64,000 bases of DNA, from positions 1 to 64,000 of the forward strand of contig JBGOVA010000002.1 in the NCBI GenBank assembly GCA_041477875.1. The letters run 5' to 3'. This DNA comes from SZUA-430 sp041477875 (GTDB lineage Bacteria > Pseudomonadota > Alphaproteobacteria > Micropepsales > Micropepsaceae). How positions within the stretch are numbered: the first letter of the stretch is position 1; each line of letters starts with the position of its first letter. The position numbers were made by a program, and so were the translations under genes. Shown in pieces: positions 25,371 through 34,100 of the stretch. Under the pieces are notes generated by a model. That model was not told the origin of the DNA and did not search any database. It saw only the letters and a list, made by a program, of their open reading frames with translations.

Positions 25371-25450
25371 CGGAATCCTCCCGCCCTATGTGCCTGGACA
25401 GAAACGCTCGTGGGCGTCAGGTCGTCCCGGGGCGAATATGTCCTTGGGAA

Positions 25451-25491
25451 TTGAGATAGCTCAATGTGGCCGGCCGCTGAATTGATATTTT
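25451..25491 (+). promoter_or_regulatory. FixK/FNR-type promoter, apparently leaderless
   Basis: Palindromic TTGAGATAGCTCAA (25451-25464) and TATTTT (25486-25491) predict transcription from about 25499, exactly the A of the receiver gene's ATG. No ribosome site precedes it. Minus-strand use for the dehydrogenase is possible but has no good -10. Confidence 0.6.
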
Positions 25492-25498
25492 TCCGAAA

Positions 25499-25870
25499 AT
25501 GCAAAGGCTGACTGTTGCCACGGTTGCCGTCATCGACGACGATTTCTCGGTTCGAGATTCGTTAAAGGTGCTTCTTGAGGCGAACGGTTATGCCGTCTTT
25601 CCGTTTGCGAACGGCGCGGAGTTCTTCGAGAGCGAGCCTGCGCAGAACTGCGCTTGCCTTGTGTTGGACGTGGACCTGCCGGGGCAAAACGGTTTTGAGA
25701 TTCTCTCGCGTCTACGTCGGCAGGGTACTTTGACGCCCGTCATCTTGATTTCGGGGCGCGCGACGGCCGTGATGCGCGCCAAGGCGAAAACTGCGCAAAC
25801 CGACCTCTTGGAAAAACCCACGCCATCTCGTGTGCTGTTGGCAAAGATCGCCGATCTCGTGGGGCGATAG
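25499..25870 (+). CDS. Single-domain response regulator (FixJ-type receiver)
   Basis: 123 aa, receiver domain only. Acidic pair in VIDDDFSVRDSLKVLL, phosphoacceptor Asp57 (LVLDVDLPGQNGFEIL), Ser in ILISGRA and Lys106 (LLEKPTP) are all present, so it should be phosphorylated. The sequence is closest to the receiver part of FixJ-like regulators but no DNA-binding domain follows, so it probably acts by protein contact or as phosphate sink. Its kinase is not in the window. The mRNA looks leaderless. Confidence 0.85.
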   Translation: MQRLTVATVAVIDDDFSVRDSLKVLLEANGYAVFPFANGAEFFESEPAQNCACLVLDVDLPGQNGFEILSRLRRQGTLTPVILISGRATAVMRAKAKTAQTDLLEKPTPSRVLLAKIADLVGR

Positions 25871-25890
25871 GGGAGAGCTACGGATCGCGG

Positions 25891-26334
25891 TCACCCAACG
25901 TCAGCGATTTTGCTCTCTGCGTCCCGGACAAGTTTCTCGGCGAACTGCGCAATATCGAACGCGCACGCCGCAAGAAGCTTCTTGTCGGGGTGATTTCTCG
26001 AACTCTCGATTTCCTCCGCCCACAACCTCGCCAACTCTCGCCAGTCCTCGGCTTTCGCGAGCTGACTTGAAGTTGGCAGGGCTTCCTGTGCTCGAAGGTT
26101 CACCATGAGAGATTCGAAACTCAGCCCCGCCCAAAGGCGGTGTGAGTTTACTATCGTCGTATCGATCAAGGCGCGCGCGGTCTCGAGCTTCTGAACGGCA
26201 TCGTCGAGTTCGGTCGCCAATCGGTTCAGCGTCGCGCAAACTTCGGCGTCGCCAAGCAGTCGGCCGACCCTCCGATAACGATCGGCGCGCGATTGCAGGT
26301 TTTGAATTTGCTGGCCGAGCAGTTCGGGGCCCAT
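25891..26334 (-). CDS. Conserved-looking soluble protein, function unknown
   Basis: About 147 aa from the ATG at 26334 (GGGAG 11 nt upstream). Largely helical: a coiled-coil-like start (QQIQNLQSRADRYRRVGRLL) and a C-terminal segment KKLLAACAFDIAQFAEKLVRDA. No membrane segment or catalytic motif. The frame stays open up to 26535 with ATGs at 26490 and 26472, so the protein may be longer; codon use there is less typical. It ends 20 bp from the convergent receiver gene. Confidence 0.5.
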   Translation of the reverse strand: MGPELLGQQIQNLQSRADRYRRVGRLLGDAEVCATLNRLATELDDAVQKLETARALIDTTIVNSHRLWAGLSFESLMVNLRAQEALPTSSQLAKAEDWRELARLWAEEIESSRNHPDKKLLAACAFDIAQFAEKLVRDAESKIADVG

Positions 26335-26544
26335 CGGCTTGGCCGCTCCCGTAAAGCACATCCGAGGATCATCTGTTAAGGATGCGCGTTGTTGGCGGCC
26401 GACGCAAGGCGAATGTGCGGTATCGTACATTTGGCCGATTTCGTTCAACTGCTGATGACGAATGCGACGCATGACCAGTTGGTCATTCATGCCGGAAGTA
26501 TGAATTCGCGTCTCGCGGTCGCTAGGCGCGCGCATGCAGTGAAC

Positions 26545-26586
26545 TTGACTTGGGTCAAGCGCGCCGGGCGCGCCGGGTTGTAAAAT
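26545..26586 (+). promoter_or_regulatory. FixK/FNR-type promoter of the macAB-like operon, apparently leaderless
   Basis: TTGACTTGGGTCAA (26545-26558), then TAAAAT (26581-26586). The predicted start, 41.5 bp from the box centre, is 26593, the first base of the adaptor's ATG. No ribosome site is present. Confidence 0.65.
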
Positions 26587-26592
26587 TCAAGA

Positions 26593-27855
26593 ATGCAGCT
26601 TCAACGAAACGACGTACGAACAATTCTCGCGCGCGGCCGCGCGGCGGATTGGACGCGCCTGCTGCCGCCGGGTTGGGTTTTTGTCGCGCTGTCGGTGTTG
26701 GTGGCGGTCGCGGCGTTCTATTGGTTTGCCGTCGGCAGCGGGTCGGCCGAAACGCAATATCTCACAGAAACCGTTTCGCGCGGCGATGTGACCGTCACGG
26801 TGCGGGCCACCGGCACGATCGAGCCGACGGACGAAGTCGACATCTCAAGCGAATTGTCGGGAACGATGCGCTCGGTCGACGTCGACTACAACGACAGGGT
26901 CCAGAAAGGCCAAGTCCTCGCCCAATTGGACACGGAGAGCCTTGAGGCGCAAATCGCGCGCGCCCGCGCGACGTTGGCCCTGAAGCAAGGGAAGGTCAGC
27001 GAGATCGAAGCGACAGTTGGCGAAACCAAAGCCACTCACAACAGGGCCGTCGTGTTGTTTCGCCAGCAGGCTCTGTCGCGGCAAGAATTGGAGTCCGCGC
27101 GCGCGACCTATGATCGGGCAACCGCCTCGCTCACCAGTGCGAAGGCGGACGTCGCGACCGCGCGTGCCGACCTGAAGGTCTACGAGACGAATCTCGGAAA
27201 GGCCAAGATCCGCTCGCCCATCAACGGCATCGTCCTTGATCGCAACGTCGAGCCGGGACAAACGGTGGCGTCTTCGTTGCAGGCGCCGGTGCTGTTCAAG
27301 CTCGCCGAGGACTTGAAGCGCATGCAGCTTGAAGTCGACATCGACGAAGCGGATGTCGGCAAGGTGAACACGGGCAACGGCGCGATATTTTGGGTCGAGG
27401 CGTTTCAAGACCGCACGTTCCCGGCAAAGATTTCGGAAGTGCGGTATTCGCCCGAAACCGTCGACGGCGTCGTGACCTACAAGGCCGTTCTGACCATCGA
27501 CAATTCCGAACTGCTGCTGCGCCCCGGCATGACGGCGACCACCGACATCAAGGTCGAAGAGCTGAAGAACGCCGTGCTCGTTCCCAACGCCGCACTGCGC
27601 TTCACGCCGCCGGTCGAGACCGGCACGAAAACGAACCGCTCGTGGCTGCGCAGCCTCATGCCGGGGCCGCCGCGGCGCAGCGCCCAGAGCGCCGCACCCG
27701 CAGGCACGGGCAAGTCGGTGTGGGTTTTGGTCGGCGGCCAGCCGGTCGAGCGCCCGATCAAGACGGGTGCGACGGACGGCATCCACACCGCCGTCGTAAG
27801 CGGCGAGCTTGCACCCGGCGACAAGATCATCGTCGACACCGAAACGAGCGGATGA
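26593..27855 (+). CDS. MacA-like periplasmic adaptor protein
   Basis: 420 aa. One N-terminal helix (WVFVALSVLVAVAAFYWFAV), a lipoyl half (ISSELSGTMRSVDVDYNDRVQKGQVLAQLD), a coiled-coil hairpin at about 115-200, the second lipoyl half (IRSPINGIVLDRNVEPGQTV) and beta-barrel/membrane-proximal domains. This is the adaptor of a MacAB-TolC type tripartite ABC pump. The ATPase gene overlaps its stop (ATGA) and the permease follows, confirming the system. The substrate is unknown (macrolides, peptides, lipids are known for relatives). Confidence 0.88.
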   Translation: MQLQRNDVRTILARGRAADWTRLLPPGWVFVALSVLVAVAAFYWFAVGSGSAETQYLTETVSRGDVTVTVRATGTIEPTDEVDISSELSGTMRSVDVDYNDRVQKGQVLAQLDTESLEAQIARARATLALKQGKVSEIEATVGETKATHNRAVVLFRQQALSRQELESARATYDRATASLTSAKADVATARADLKVYETNLGKAKIRSPINGIVLDRNVEPGQTVASSLQAPVLFKLAEDLKRMQLEVDIDEADVGKVNTGNGAIFWVEAFQDRTFPAKISEVRYSPETVDGVVTYKAVLTIDNSELLLRPGMTATTDIKVEELKNAVLVPNAALRFTPPVETGTKTNRSWLRSLMPGPPRRSAQSAAPAGTGKSVWVLVGGQPVERPIKTGATDGIHTAVVSGELAPGDKIIVDTETSG

Positions 27856-28592
27856 CGCGCGAGGCGGCGATGGATTCGAGCGAACCCACAGAAGACGCGC
27901 CGCTGATCGAGCTTCGCGGCGTGACCAAAGTGTTCGGCGAAGGCGAGGGCGCCGTCGCGGCGCTGGCCGGCATCGACTTGATCATCCGGCGCGGCGAGTT
28001 CGTCGCCATCATGGGGCCCAGCGGCTCGGGCAAGTCGACGGCGATGAACATTCTGGGCTGCCTCGATGCGCCGACGAACGGCGAGTATCTGTTCGACGGC
28101 GTCGGCGTGGGCGGGCTCAGCCAAGACGACCGCGCGCTTCTCAGGCGGTTTTTTCTGGGCTTCGTGTTCCAAGGCTACAACCTTCTTCCGCGCACCTCGG
28201 CGCTGGAAAACGTCGAGTTGCCGCTCGTCTATCGCGGCGTGCCGCCCGAAGAACGCCGCAAGATGGCGCTCGCGGCCCTCGCCAAAGTCGGCCTGCAAGG
28301 ACGCGAGCATCACGAACCGAGCGCCTTGTCGGGCGGCCAGCAGCAGCGCGTCGCCATCGCGCGCGCCATCGTCAGCGCGCCCGAGGTCGTGCTCGCCGAC
28401 GAACCGACCGGCAATCTCGACACTGCGAAAAGCCGCGAGATCATGGATTTGTTGACCGAGCTTCGGCGCGCCGAAGGCATCACCATCATCATGGTCACGC
28501 ACGAAGCGGATATGGCGAAATATGCCGACCGCATCATCCGTTTCGTCGACGGGATGATTGCGACCGATGCGGCGCCGCGCGAGGCGGCATAG
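27852..28592 (+). CDS. MacB-type ABC ATP-binding protein (separate polypeptide)
   Basis: 246-aa ATPase with Walker A GPSGSGKST, signature LSGGQQQRVAIARA, Walker B VLADEPTGNLDT and H-loop VTHEADMAKYADR. In E. coli MacB, ATPase and permease are fused; here they are two genes, as in many alphaproteobacteria. It overlaps the adaptor stop by 4 bp and ends 3 bp before the permease. Confidence 0.9.
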   Translation: MTREAAMDSSEPTEDAPLIELRGVTKVFGEGEGAVAALAGIDLIIRRGEFVAIMGPSGSGKSTAMNILGCLDAPTNGEYLFDGVGVGGLSQDDRALLRRFFLGFVFQGYNLLPRTSALENVELPLVYRGVPPEERRKMALAALAKVGLQGREHHEPSALSGGQQQRVAIARAIVSAPEVVLADEPTGNLDTAKSREIMDLLTELRRAEGITIIMVTHEADMAKYADRIIRFVDGMIATDAAPREAA

Positions 28593-28595
28593 CCC

Positions 28596-29798
28596 ATGTT
28601 CCGCGAGGCGTTCAAACTTGCCATCCGCACGATCAGGCGCAACGCGCTGCGCTCGTTCCTCACCGTGCTCGGCGTCGTCATCGGCGTCGGCGCGGTGATC
28701 GGCATGGTCACGACCGGTCAAGGCACGACGGCGCAAGTGACGGCGGACGTCGCCAAGCTCGGCACCAATCTCCTGATGGTGCGCTCCGGACGCGGCATGG
28801 GCCCGTTTGGGGGAGGGGCGAAGAGATTCAGCATCAAGGACGTCGATGCGGTCGAGGCACAGATCTCGGGCGTCAGGATCACCGGGCCGTCGAGTTCGCA
28901 GAACATGACCGCGATCTTCGGCAACGAGAACTACACGACCAGCGTCACAGGCACCGACAACCGCTTCTTCGACGCCCGCGAATGGAAGCTTGAGAAAGGG
29001 CGGCTGTTTCAAGAGGGCGAACTACGGGTCGGCGATTCGGTCTGCGTGATCGGCGCGACGACGCGCAACGAACTCTTCGGAAAAAGCGACCCGGTCGGTC
29101 AAATCATCAGGCTCAAGCAGATTTCCTGCAACGTGATCGGTCTTCTCGCCGCCAAGGGCGTCTCGACGTCCGGGCCCGATCAGGACGACCTGGTCGTGAT
29201 GCCGTTACGCACCTTCCAGCGTCGCGTCTCCGGCAATCAGGACATCGAGATGATGTTCGTCTCCGTCAAGGAAGGGATTTCGACCGCGAAAGTGCAGCGC
29301 GACATCGAACGGCTGTTGCGCGAGCGGCGGCGCATTGCGCCGGGCGAGGAAGACGACTTCGGCGTGATGGACACCAAGCAGCTCGCGTCCATGATGACGA
29401 GCGTCACCAGCATGCTCACCGGCCTCTTGAGTTCGGTCGCGGCAGTCAGCCTGCTGGTCGGCGGCATCGGCATCATGAACATCATGCTGGTGTCGGTGAC
29501 CGAGCGCACGCGCGAGATCGGCATCCGCTTGGCGATCGGCGCACAGGCGCGCCAAGTGCTGCTGCAGTTCCTGGTCGAGGCTGTCGTGCTGTCGCTGTTC
29601 GGCGGCCTGGCGGGGATCGCGGCCGGGCTCATCTTCGCGGCCGTCGCCACCTCGATGCTCGGCGTGCCGTTCATCATCGACATTCCCACGATCGTCGTCG
29701 CCTTCGCGTTCTCGGCGATGGTGGGCATCGTGTTCGGCTATTTCCCGGCACAGCGCGCCTCGCGCCTCAACCCGATCGAGGCGTTGCGCCACGAATAG
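28596..29798 (+). CDS. MacB-type ABC permease (MacB_PCD/FtsX)
   Basis: 400 aa: one N-terminal helix (LRSFLTVLGVVIGVGAVIGM), a periplasmic MacB_PCD domain (about 50-265) and three C-terminal helices from about 280, including the diagnostic GGIGIMNIMLVSVTERTREIGIRLAIGA. Forms the pump with the two preceding gene products. ATG at 28596, 3 bp after the ATPase stop. Confidence 0.9.
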   Translation: MFREAFKLAIRTIRRNALRSFLTVLGVVIGVGAVIGMVTTGQGTTAQVTADVAKLGTNLLMVRSGRGMGPFGGGAKRFSIKDVDAVEAQISGVRITGPSSSQNMTAIFGNENYTTSVTGTDNRFFDAREWKLEKGRLFQEGELRVGDSVCVIGATTRNELFGKSDPVGQIIRLKQISCNVIGLLAAKGVSTSGPDQDDLVVMPLRTFQRRVSGNQDIEMMFVSVKEGISTAKVQRDIERLLRERRRIAPGEEDDFGVMDTKQLASMMTSVTSMLTGLLSSVAAVSLLVGGIGIMNIMLVSVTERTREIGIRLAIGAQARQVLLQFLVEAVVLSLFGGLAGIAAGLIFAAVATSMLGVPFIIDIPTIVVAFAFSAMVGIVFGYFPAQRASRLNPIEALRHE

Positions 29799-29810
29799 GC
29801 GGCGCGCCGG

Positions 29811-30263
29811 CTAGGGAACAACCATCACGTTGCACGGCGCCAGGGTCACGAGCTTCTGCGATACGCTCCCCAAGAGCAGGCCCGCCAAGCTGCCGCGGCC
29901 GCGCTTGCCCACGACAATCGCGTCCGCGTTCCTTTGCTTCGAGACCTTAAGGATCGCTTCGGTCGGATCGCCGCTCTCGGTCTGAAGGTGAACGTCGGTC
30001 GCACCGGCGCGCGCTGCGCGCTTTCGGGCGCGAAACAAGACGTTCTGTGCGGTGATCTCGGCGACGTCCCCCTCAGCGACATGCTCGATCGTCTCGAATG
30101 CTTCCACCGTGTCGCGCGAAAGGCGGTCCTGCACCGTCAAGATCAGCAGACGGGCGCCGAGTGATTTCGCCAGTTGGGCGGCGGCATCAATCGCTCGATC
30201 ACTCCCGGCCGACCCATCCGTTGCCACCAAAATCTGCCGCAGTGCACTTCTCGCCTCTTGCAT
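29811..30263 (-). CDS. Universal stress protein (single domain)
   Basis: 150 aa UspA fold. It opens RQILVATDGSAGSDRAIDAA and ends with the ATP-binding signature VGKRGRGSLAGLLLGSVSQKL, which fits G-x2-G-x9-G-S exactly, so it belongs to the ATP-binding subclass. ATG 30263 overlaps the ChaB stop (ATGA), so both are expressed from the box at 30528. Confidence 0.9.
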   Translation of the reverse strand: MQEARSALRQILVATDGSAGSDRAIDAAAQLAKSLGARLLILTVQDRLSRDTVEAFETIEHVAEGDVAEITAQNVLFRARKRAARAGATDVHLQTESGDPTEAILKVSKQRNADAIVVGKRGRGSLAGLLLGSVSQKLVTLAPCNVMVVP

Positions 30264-30478
30264 CAGTCGGGCTCGCGTTCGATCCAGACGCCATCTTGCT
30301 TGACATAGCGCTTCTTCACAGCCGCCCAGGCCACGCGATGGGCGATCTCTTCGCGCCGGCCGCTGGCCTCGTACGAGTCGAAAGCGTTGTTGAACGCCGC
30401 GCGATAGATGTCTTGCGCGTGCGTCGGCAACACGTGGCGGATGCTCTCTGGCAGCGAGGCGTTTGACGCATAAGGCAT
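30263..30478 (-). CDS. ChaB family protein
   Basis: 71-aa ChaB-type protein: LPESIRHVLPTHAQDIYRAAFNNAF, then AHRVAWAAVKKRYVKQDGVW, the family's helical core and C-terminal motif. First described beside the E. coli cation antiporter ChaA as a putative regulator; its real function is uncertain. It is coupled to the UspA gene, which suggests a stress role here. Confidence 0.83.
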   Translation of the reverse strand: MPYASNASLPESIRHVLPTHAQDIYRAAFNNAFDSYEASGRREEIAHRVAWAAVKKRYVKQDGVWIEREPD

Positions 30479-30527
30479 AGCGGCACCTGCGAGGGTGCGA
30501 AGTATGAGCGCGCCTTCTTGCCGGTTC

Positions 30528-30541
30528 TTGATCTACCGCAA
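30528..30541 (-). promoter_or_regulatory. FixK/FNR-type box for chaB-like/usp
   Basis: TTGATCTACCGCAA read on plus, near-palindromic. On the minus strand a start near 30493 would leave a 15-nt leader to the ChaB gene. Confidence 0.55.
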
Positions 30542-30600
30542 AACGGCGATCTCCTTCTCCAGGATATTGCCGCCATGCCCGGCAACGCCGCCGGCGACCG

Positions 30601-32103
30601 TCAGGCGATCGCGATCGCGCCTTCGTGCGCGGTGACATAGGTCATGGCGTACGCCAACTCGCCGGGCGACTCCGCGTGCACCGTGAACAGCGGCTGGCCG
30701 GCGTCGACTTGCTCGCCCAAGCGCGCGTGAAGGTCGAGACCGGCGGCCGGCGCGCGCGGCGCACCCGCGAGCTTTGCGATGCGCGAAAGCCTTCGATTGT
30801 CCATTCGCGCGATGCGTCCGGTCCCAGGTGCGACGATCACCTGCCTGTGGGCCGCCGTCCGCGGCTCGCGCATTCCGCCTTGGGCATCGCAAATCGCCTG
30901 AAACTTCCGCCATGCGCGCCCGTCGTCGAGCAGTGCCCTTGCCTGTCGGGCGCCGAGTGCCGGTCCTGCCTTGCCGCCGAGCTCCAAGATATGACCGGCC
31001 AGCGAGACGGCGCGCGCAGCCAAGTCTTGAGGTGCGCCCGGCTCGCCGCGGAGGACGGCCAGCAGGTCGCGCGCCTCGAGCGCCGGCCCGATGCCGCGAC
31101 CGACCGGCTGGGCGCCGTCCGTCTCAACGGTCTTGACGGCAATTCCCAGCGCCGCGCCAACGTCGATCAGGCGTTTCGCCAAAGCCTGTGCGCCGGCCGA
31201 GTTGCGCATCTTGGCGGTCGGGCCCACAGGGATATCGATCAAAGCGTGCGTCGAACCCGCGGCAACCTTCTTCGAAAGCACCGAGGCCGTGAGTTGGCCG
31301 TCGCTGTCGAAGTCGAGCGGGCGCTCGACATGGATCAAGATGTCGTCCGCCGGGCTTATTCCCATCGCGCCGCCCCAAACGACGCAGCCGCCCTCGCGCT
31401 CGACCACACGGCGCATCGCGGGAAGACTCAGCATCACGGGCGCGATCGTCTCCATGGTGTCCGCCGTGCCGGCGGGCGAGGTGATCGCGCGCGAGGAGGT
31501 TTTGGGCATCACGAGGCCCGCAGCCGCCACGATCGCCACAATGATGGGCGTCGTGCGATTGCCGGGCAGGCCGCCGATGCAGTGCTTGTCGACAATCGGA
31601 TGCGCGGGCCACGTCAAGCGCGAGCCCGCCGACACCATCGCGTGCGTCAGACCGATGGTTTCCTCGAGCGACAAATGATCGCCGGCGCAGGCCGTGACGA
31701 ACGAAGCCATTTCGAGGCCCGAGTATCGGCCGGCGACCACATCCGCGATGATCTCCTGAAAATCGTCCGGCGCCAGCGTGCGGCCGTAAATCTTGCCGCG
31801 TACCTTCGAGAACGACTCGACGGGGTCGGGATGCGAGACATAAACAAGGCTCCCCGCGCGCGCGCCGAGGGCGACCCAGGCGGCGTCCGAGAGCCCAGCC
31901 TCGTGCTTGCCCAGAAGGTTCGAATTCACGACGTTGAGCGTCGCGATGACCTCGCGCCCGTCCAGCGACAGTCTCACGCGGGCAAGCGCGGCAAACCCCT
32001 CCGAGCGGCACACCTCGCAATCGGCGTGCATATAGACGACGGGCTCTTGATAGGTGTCGATGCCGATGCGCGTGACGCGCAAGCCGTGCGGCGATGCACT
32101 CAT
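30601..32103 (-). CDS. Thymidine phosphorylase, long (AMP-phosphorylase-like) form
   Basis: 500 aa. Catalyses phosphorolysis of a nucleoside (thymidine) or possibly a nucleotide. An extra N-terminal domain of about 85 residues precedes the usual fold (SFSKVRGKIYGRTL, then the phosphate/substrate region DKHCIGGLPGNRTTPI and KTSSRAITSPAGTADTME) and a C-terminal PYNP domain. E. coli DeoA is about 440 aa; the length and added domain match archaeal AMP phosphorylases and the bacterial long thymidine phosphorylases. GAGG lies 9 nt before ATG 32103. No ribose-1,5-bisphosphate isomerase or RuBisCO gene is near. Confidence 0.87.
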   Translation of the reverse strand: MSASPHGLRVTRIGIDTYQEPVVYMHADCEVCRSEGFAALARVRLSLDGREVIATLNVVNSNLLGKHEAGLSDAAWVALGARAGSLVYVSHPDPVESFSKVRGKIYGRTLAPDDFQEIIADVVAGRYSGLEMASFVTACAGDHLSLEETIGLTHAMVSAGSRLTWPAHPIVDKHCIGGLPGNRTTPIIVAIVAAAGLVMPKTSSRAITSPAGTADTMETIAPVMLSLPAMRRVVEREGGCVVWGGAMGISPADDILIHVERPLDFDSDGQLTASVLSKKVAAGSTHALIDIPVGPTAKMRNSAGAQALAKRLIDVGAALGIAVKTVETDGAQPVGRGIGPALEARDLLAVLRGEPGAPQDLAARAVSLAGHILELGGKAGPALGARQARALLDDGRAWRKFQAICDAQGGMREPRTAAHRQVIVAPGTGRIARMDNRRLSRIAKLAGAPRAPAAGLDLHARLGEQVDAGQPLFTVHAESPGELAYAMTYVTAHEGAIAIA

Positions 32104-32169
32104 GTTTGTCGTCCTCGGTTGACCTGGATCCAAGCGCGCGCGGCGACGAGATCCAAGCGAAGCGTCACA

Positions 32170-32814
32170 TTAGGGCGGCGCGCGCTTGAAACCGGTGATC
32201 ATCGCGAGAAGGAGGTTTTCCTTGTGCGCGATGCCGGCGAGGGCGACGCCCGCGACGTGGAAGGCGATCAGGATCAGCGTCAAATTGGCGAAGAGCTCGT
32301 GGATTTCCTGCATGGCGCTTTCTTCACGGCGACGCGGAGCTAAGGTTCGTTCACTCTCGGCAGATGGCGCGATGTCCTCCGATTGGGACGCGGCCGCCCG
32401 TTTCTCGAGAAACAAAGCGAACGGACCTTCGCCATGCGAAAGCGCAAGCTCGGCCATGCCGGTCACAACCGTGCCGGTCAGCATGAACAGCAGTGCGAAG
32501 ACCATCATTGCGCCCGCCGGCGAGTGGCCGATGTAGCGGGGCGCGCGCATGCGCACGAGGTCGCGGAGGTAGGCGAGCGCTTTGAATGGGCTGAAGAGAA
32601 AATCGGAAAAGCGCGCGTGCTCCGTCCCCACGAAACCCCAGACGAGGCGAGCGAGGATGTAGGCCGTGACCGCATAGCCCGCCCATTCGTGCATTTCGAG
32701 CGCGTCGTCCTCGGTCAAATAGGCAACGGCGAACGCGATCACCAGTATCCAGTGGCCCATGCGGACGAGGCGGTCCCATACCTGGACGGTCGCGACGGGG
32801 TTGTCGTTTGGCAT
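32170..32814 (-). CDS. Cytochrome b561-type membrane protein
   Basis: 214-aa diheme cytochrome b of the Ni/Fe-hydrogenase b / b561 group. Four helices carry candidate heme ligands: His near RMGHWILVIAF and EMHEWAGYAV, GHSPAGAMMVF, and LIAFHVAGVAL. A hydrophilic loop of about 40 residues lies between helices 3 and 4, longer than usual. It would pass electrons between quinol and a periplasmic partner; no hydrogenase or cytochrome c partner is seen. It lies in a minus-strand run with the PAS protein upstream (27 bp) and thymidine phosphorylase downstream. Confidence 0.85.
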   Translation of the reverse strand: MPNDNPVATVQVWDRLVRMGHWILVIAFAVAYLTEDDALEMHEWAGYAVTAYILARLVWGFVGTEHARFSDFLFSPFKALAYLRDLVRMRAPRYIGHSPAGAMMVFALLFMLTGTVVTGMAELALSHGEGPFALFLEKRAAASQSEDIAPSAESERTLAPRRREESAMQEIHELFANLTLILIAFHVAGVALAGIAHKENLLLAMITGFKRAPP

Positions 32815-32841
32815 AGGCGGTTTTTCCCGTGCTGGACCGAC

Positions 32842-34029
32842 TCACGTAACATCGCGGCCCTCCGGCACAATGTAAACCACATGACCGAATTCGTCTTTGA
32901 CGGGGGTGAGCGAAATGTCGATCCGGCGCACGTCGCCCTCGGCGCGATGCAGTTCCGCCGTGTAGCGCACGGTTTCGCCGCGTGCGGCCTCCGCGATCGC
33001 GCTTTTGAGCCGCTGGCGCGCGCTGTCGTCGGGCGCAAGGTCGCTGCCGGCCCAGGGCAGGTCCCATAACGGCAAGCCGATGAGCTGCGAGTGACCTTCG
33101 GTCATCAGGCGGCCGGCACGATTGATCTCGAGCACCGTGCCGTCCGGCGCGATGAGGCCTATCGCCTCGAACGCGTGTTCGAAGATGGCGCGAAAGCGGC
33201 GCTCGCTTTCCTTCAGCTTTTGTTCCTGGCGTTTGCGCAGCGTGACGTCGCGCACGTGCGCGGTGAAGGTGAGCGCGCCGCCGACCGTCACCTTGGTGAT
33301 CGCCACTTCCACCGGGAATTCCTCGCCGTCCTTGCGCAGGCCCACGATGTGGCCGCGCTCGTTCATCTGGCGCGACGCCTGTTTGCCGGCGCCGAAGCCG
33401 GTGACGTCTTCGCGATGGCGAAAGCGATAGCGTTCGGGCATCAGCAGCGACAGCGGACGCCCCAAGACCTCCTCGGCGCGATAGCCGAACATGTGCTCGG
33501 CCTTTAGATTGAAGAAGGTGATCGTCTGCGCGGCGTCAGCCGAGATGATGCCGTCTTCGGCGACTTGCAGAATGCGCGAAGCCTTGAGGTGGGCTTCCTT
33601 GAACGAGGCTTGCTCCCGGCGGCGCGCGGTGTTGTCGCGAAAGGTGATGAAATAACGCCGCACTCCGTCGACCTGGCGTTCGACGACGCGCACGTCGACG
33701 GGCATTTGCGCGCCCGCCTTGGTTTGCGCGATCAGGTCGAGAAAGCGCGACTGGGTCTCATCGGATTCGTGCGCCCAGCGTTCGAGCCACTTCATGGCGT
33801 CGGCGCGGCGGTCGGGCTGCTGGGGCACCAGCATCGCGATGTTGCGGCCGACGACGTCGGCTTGCTTGTAACCCAGGAGCTTTTCGGACGCCGGATTGAA
33901 ATAGGTGATCGTGCCATCGGGCGCCGCGACGATGATCGCCTCCGGCACGCCCTCCACAAGCGCGCGGAAGAAAGCGGGCGAGGCCTGATCCTTCGCCGCT
34001 GTCTGCGGGTCGCGCGTCGGTGTCGTCAT
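32842..34029 (-). CDS. Triple-PAS sensor protein without output domain
   Basis: 395 aa with three PAS domains (about 15-135, 140-265, 270-395); the typical starts are ALVEGVPEAIIVAAPDG, ASRILQVAEDGIISAD and IFEHAFEAIGLIAPDG, and the second resembles the FixL heme-PAS region only loosely. The protein stops at EGRDVT, the point where a HisKA domain would normally begin, and only 27 bp separate it from the next gene, so there is no hidden kinase. No membrane helix. It may signal by partner binding, or be a truncated kinase. ATG 34029 has a weak ribosome site. Confidence 0.8.
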   Translation of the reverse strand: MTTPTRDPQTAAKDQASPAFFRALVEGVPEAIIVAAPDGTITYFNPASEKLLGYKQADVVGRNIAMLVPQQPDRRADAMKWLERWAHESDETQSRFLDLIAQTKAGAQMPVDVRVVERQVDGVRRYFITFRDNTARRREQASFKEAHLKASRILQVAEDGIISADAAQTITFFNLKAEHMFGYRAEEVLGRPLSLLMPERYRFRHREDVTGFGAGKQASRQMNERGHIVGLRKDGEEFPVEVAITKVTVGGALTFTAHVRDVTLRKRQEQKLKESERRFRAIFEHAFEAIGLIAPDGTVLEINRAGRLMTEGHSQLIGLPLWDLPWAGSDLAPDDSARQRLKSAIAEAARGETVRYTAELHRAEGDVRRIDISLTPVKDEFGHVVYIVPEGRDVT

Positions 34030-34039
34030 GGCCGTCTCA

Positions 34040-34082
34040 CGAAAAATGAACCGAGCGCCCGCGGGGGGAAATCGCGGGCGCT
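34040..34082 (-). terminator. Intrinsic terminator after the diiron gene
   Basis: AGCGCCCGCG (34054-34063) pairs perfectly with CGCGGGCGCT (34073-34082), 9-nt loop. On the minus strand it is followed by TTCATTTTT, a good T tract. It separates the diiron gene from the PAS gene. Confidence 0.8.
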
Positions 34083-34100
34083 GCGGTCCGGTCGAAGCCG

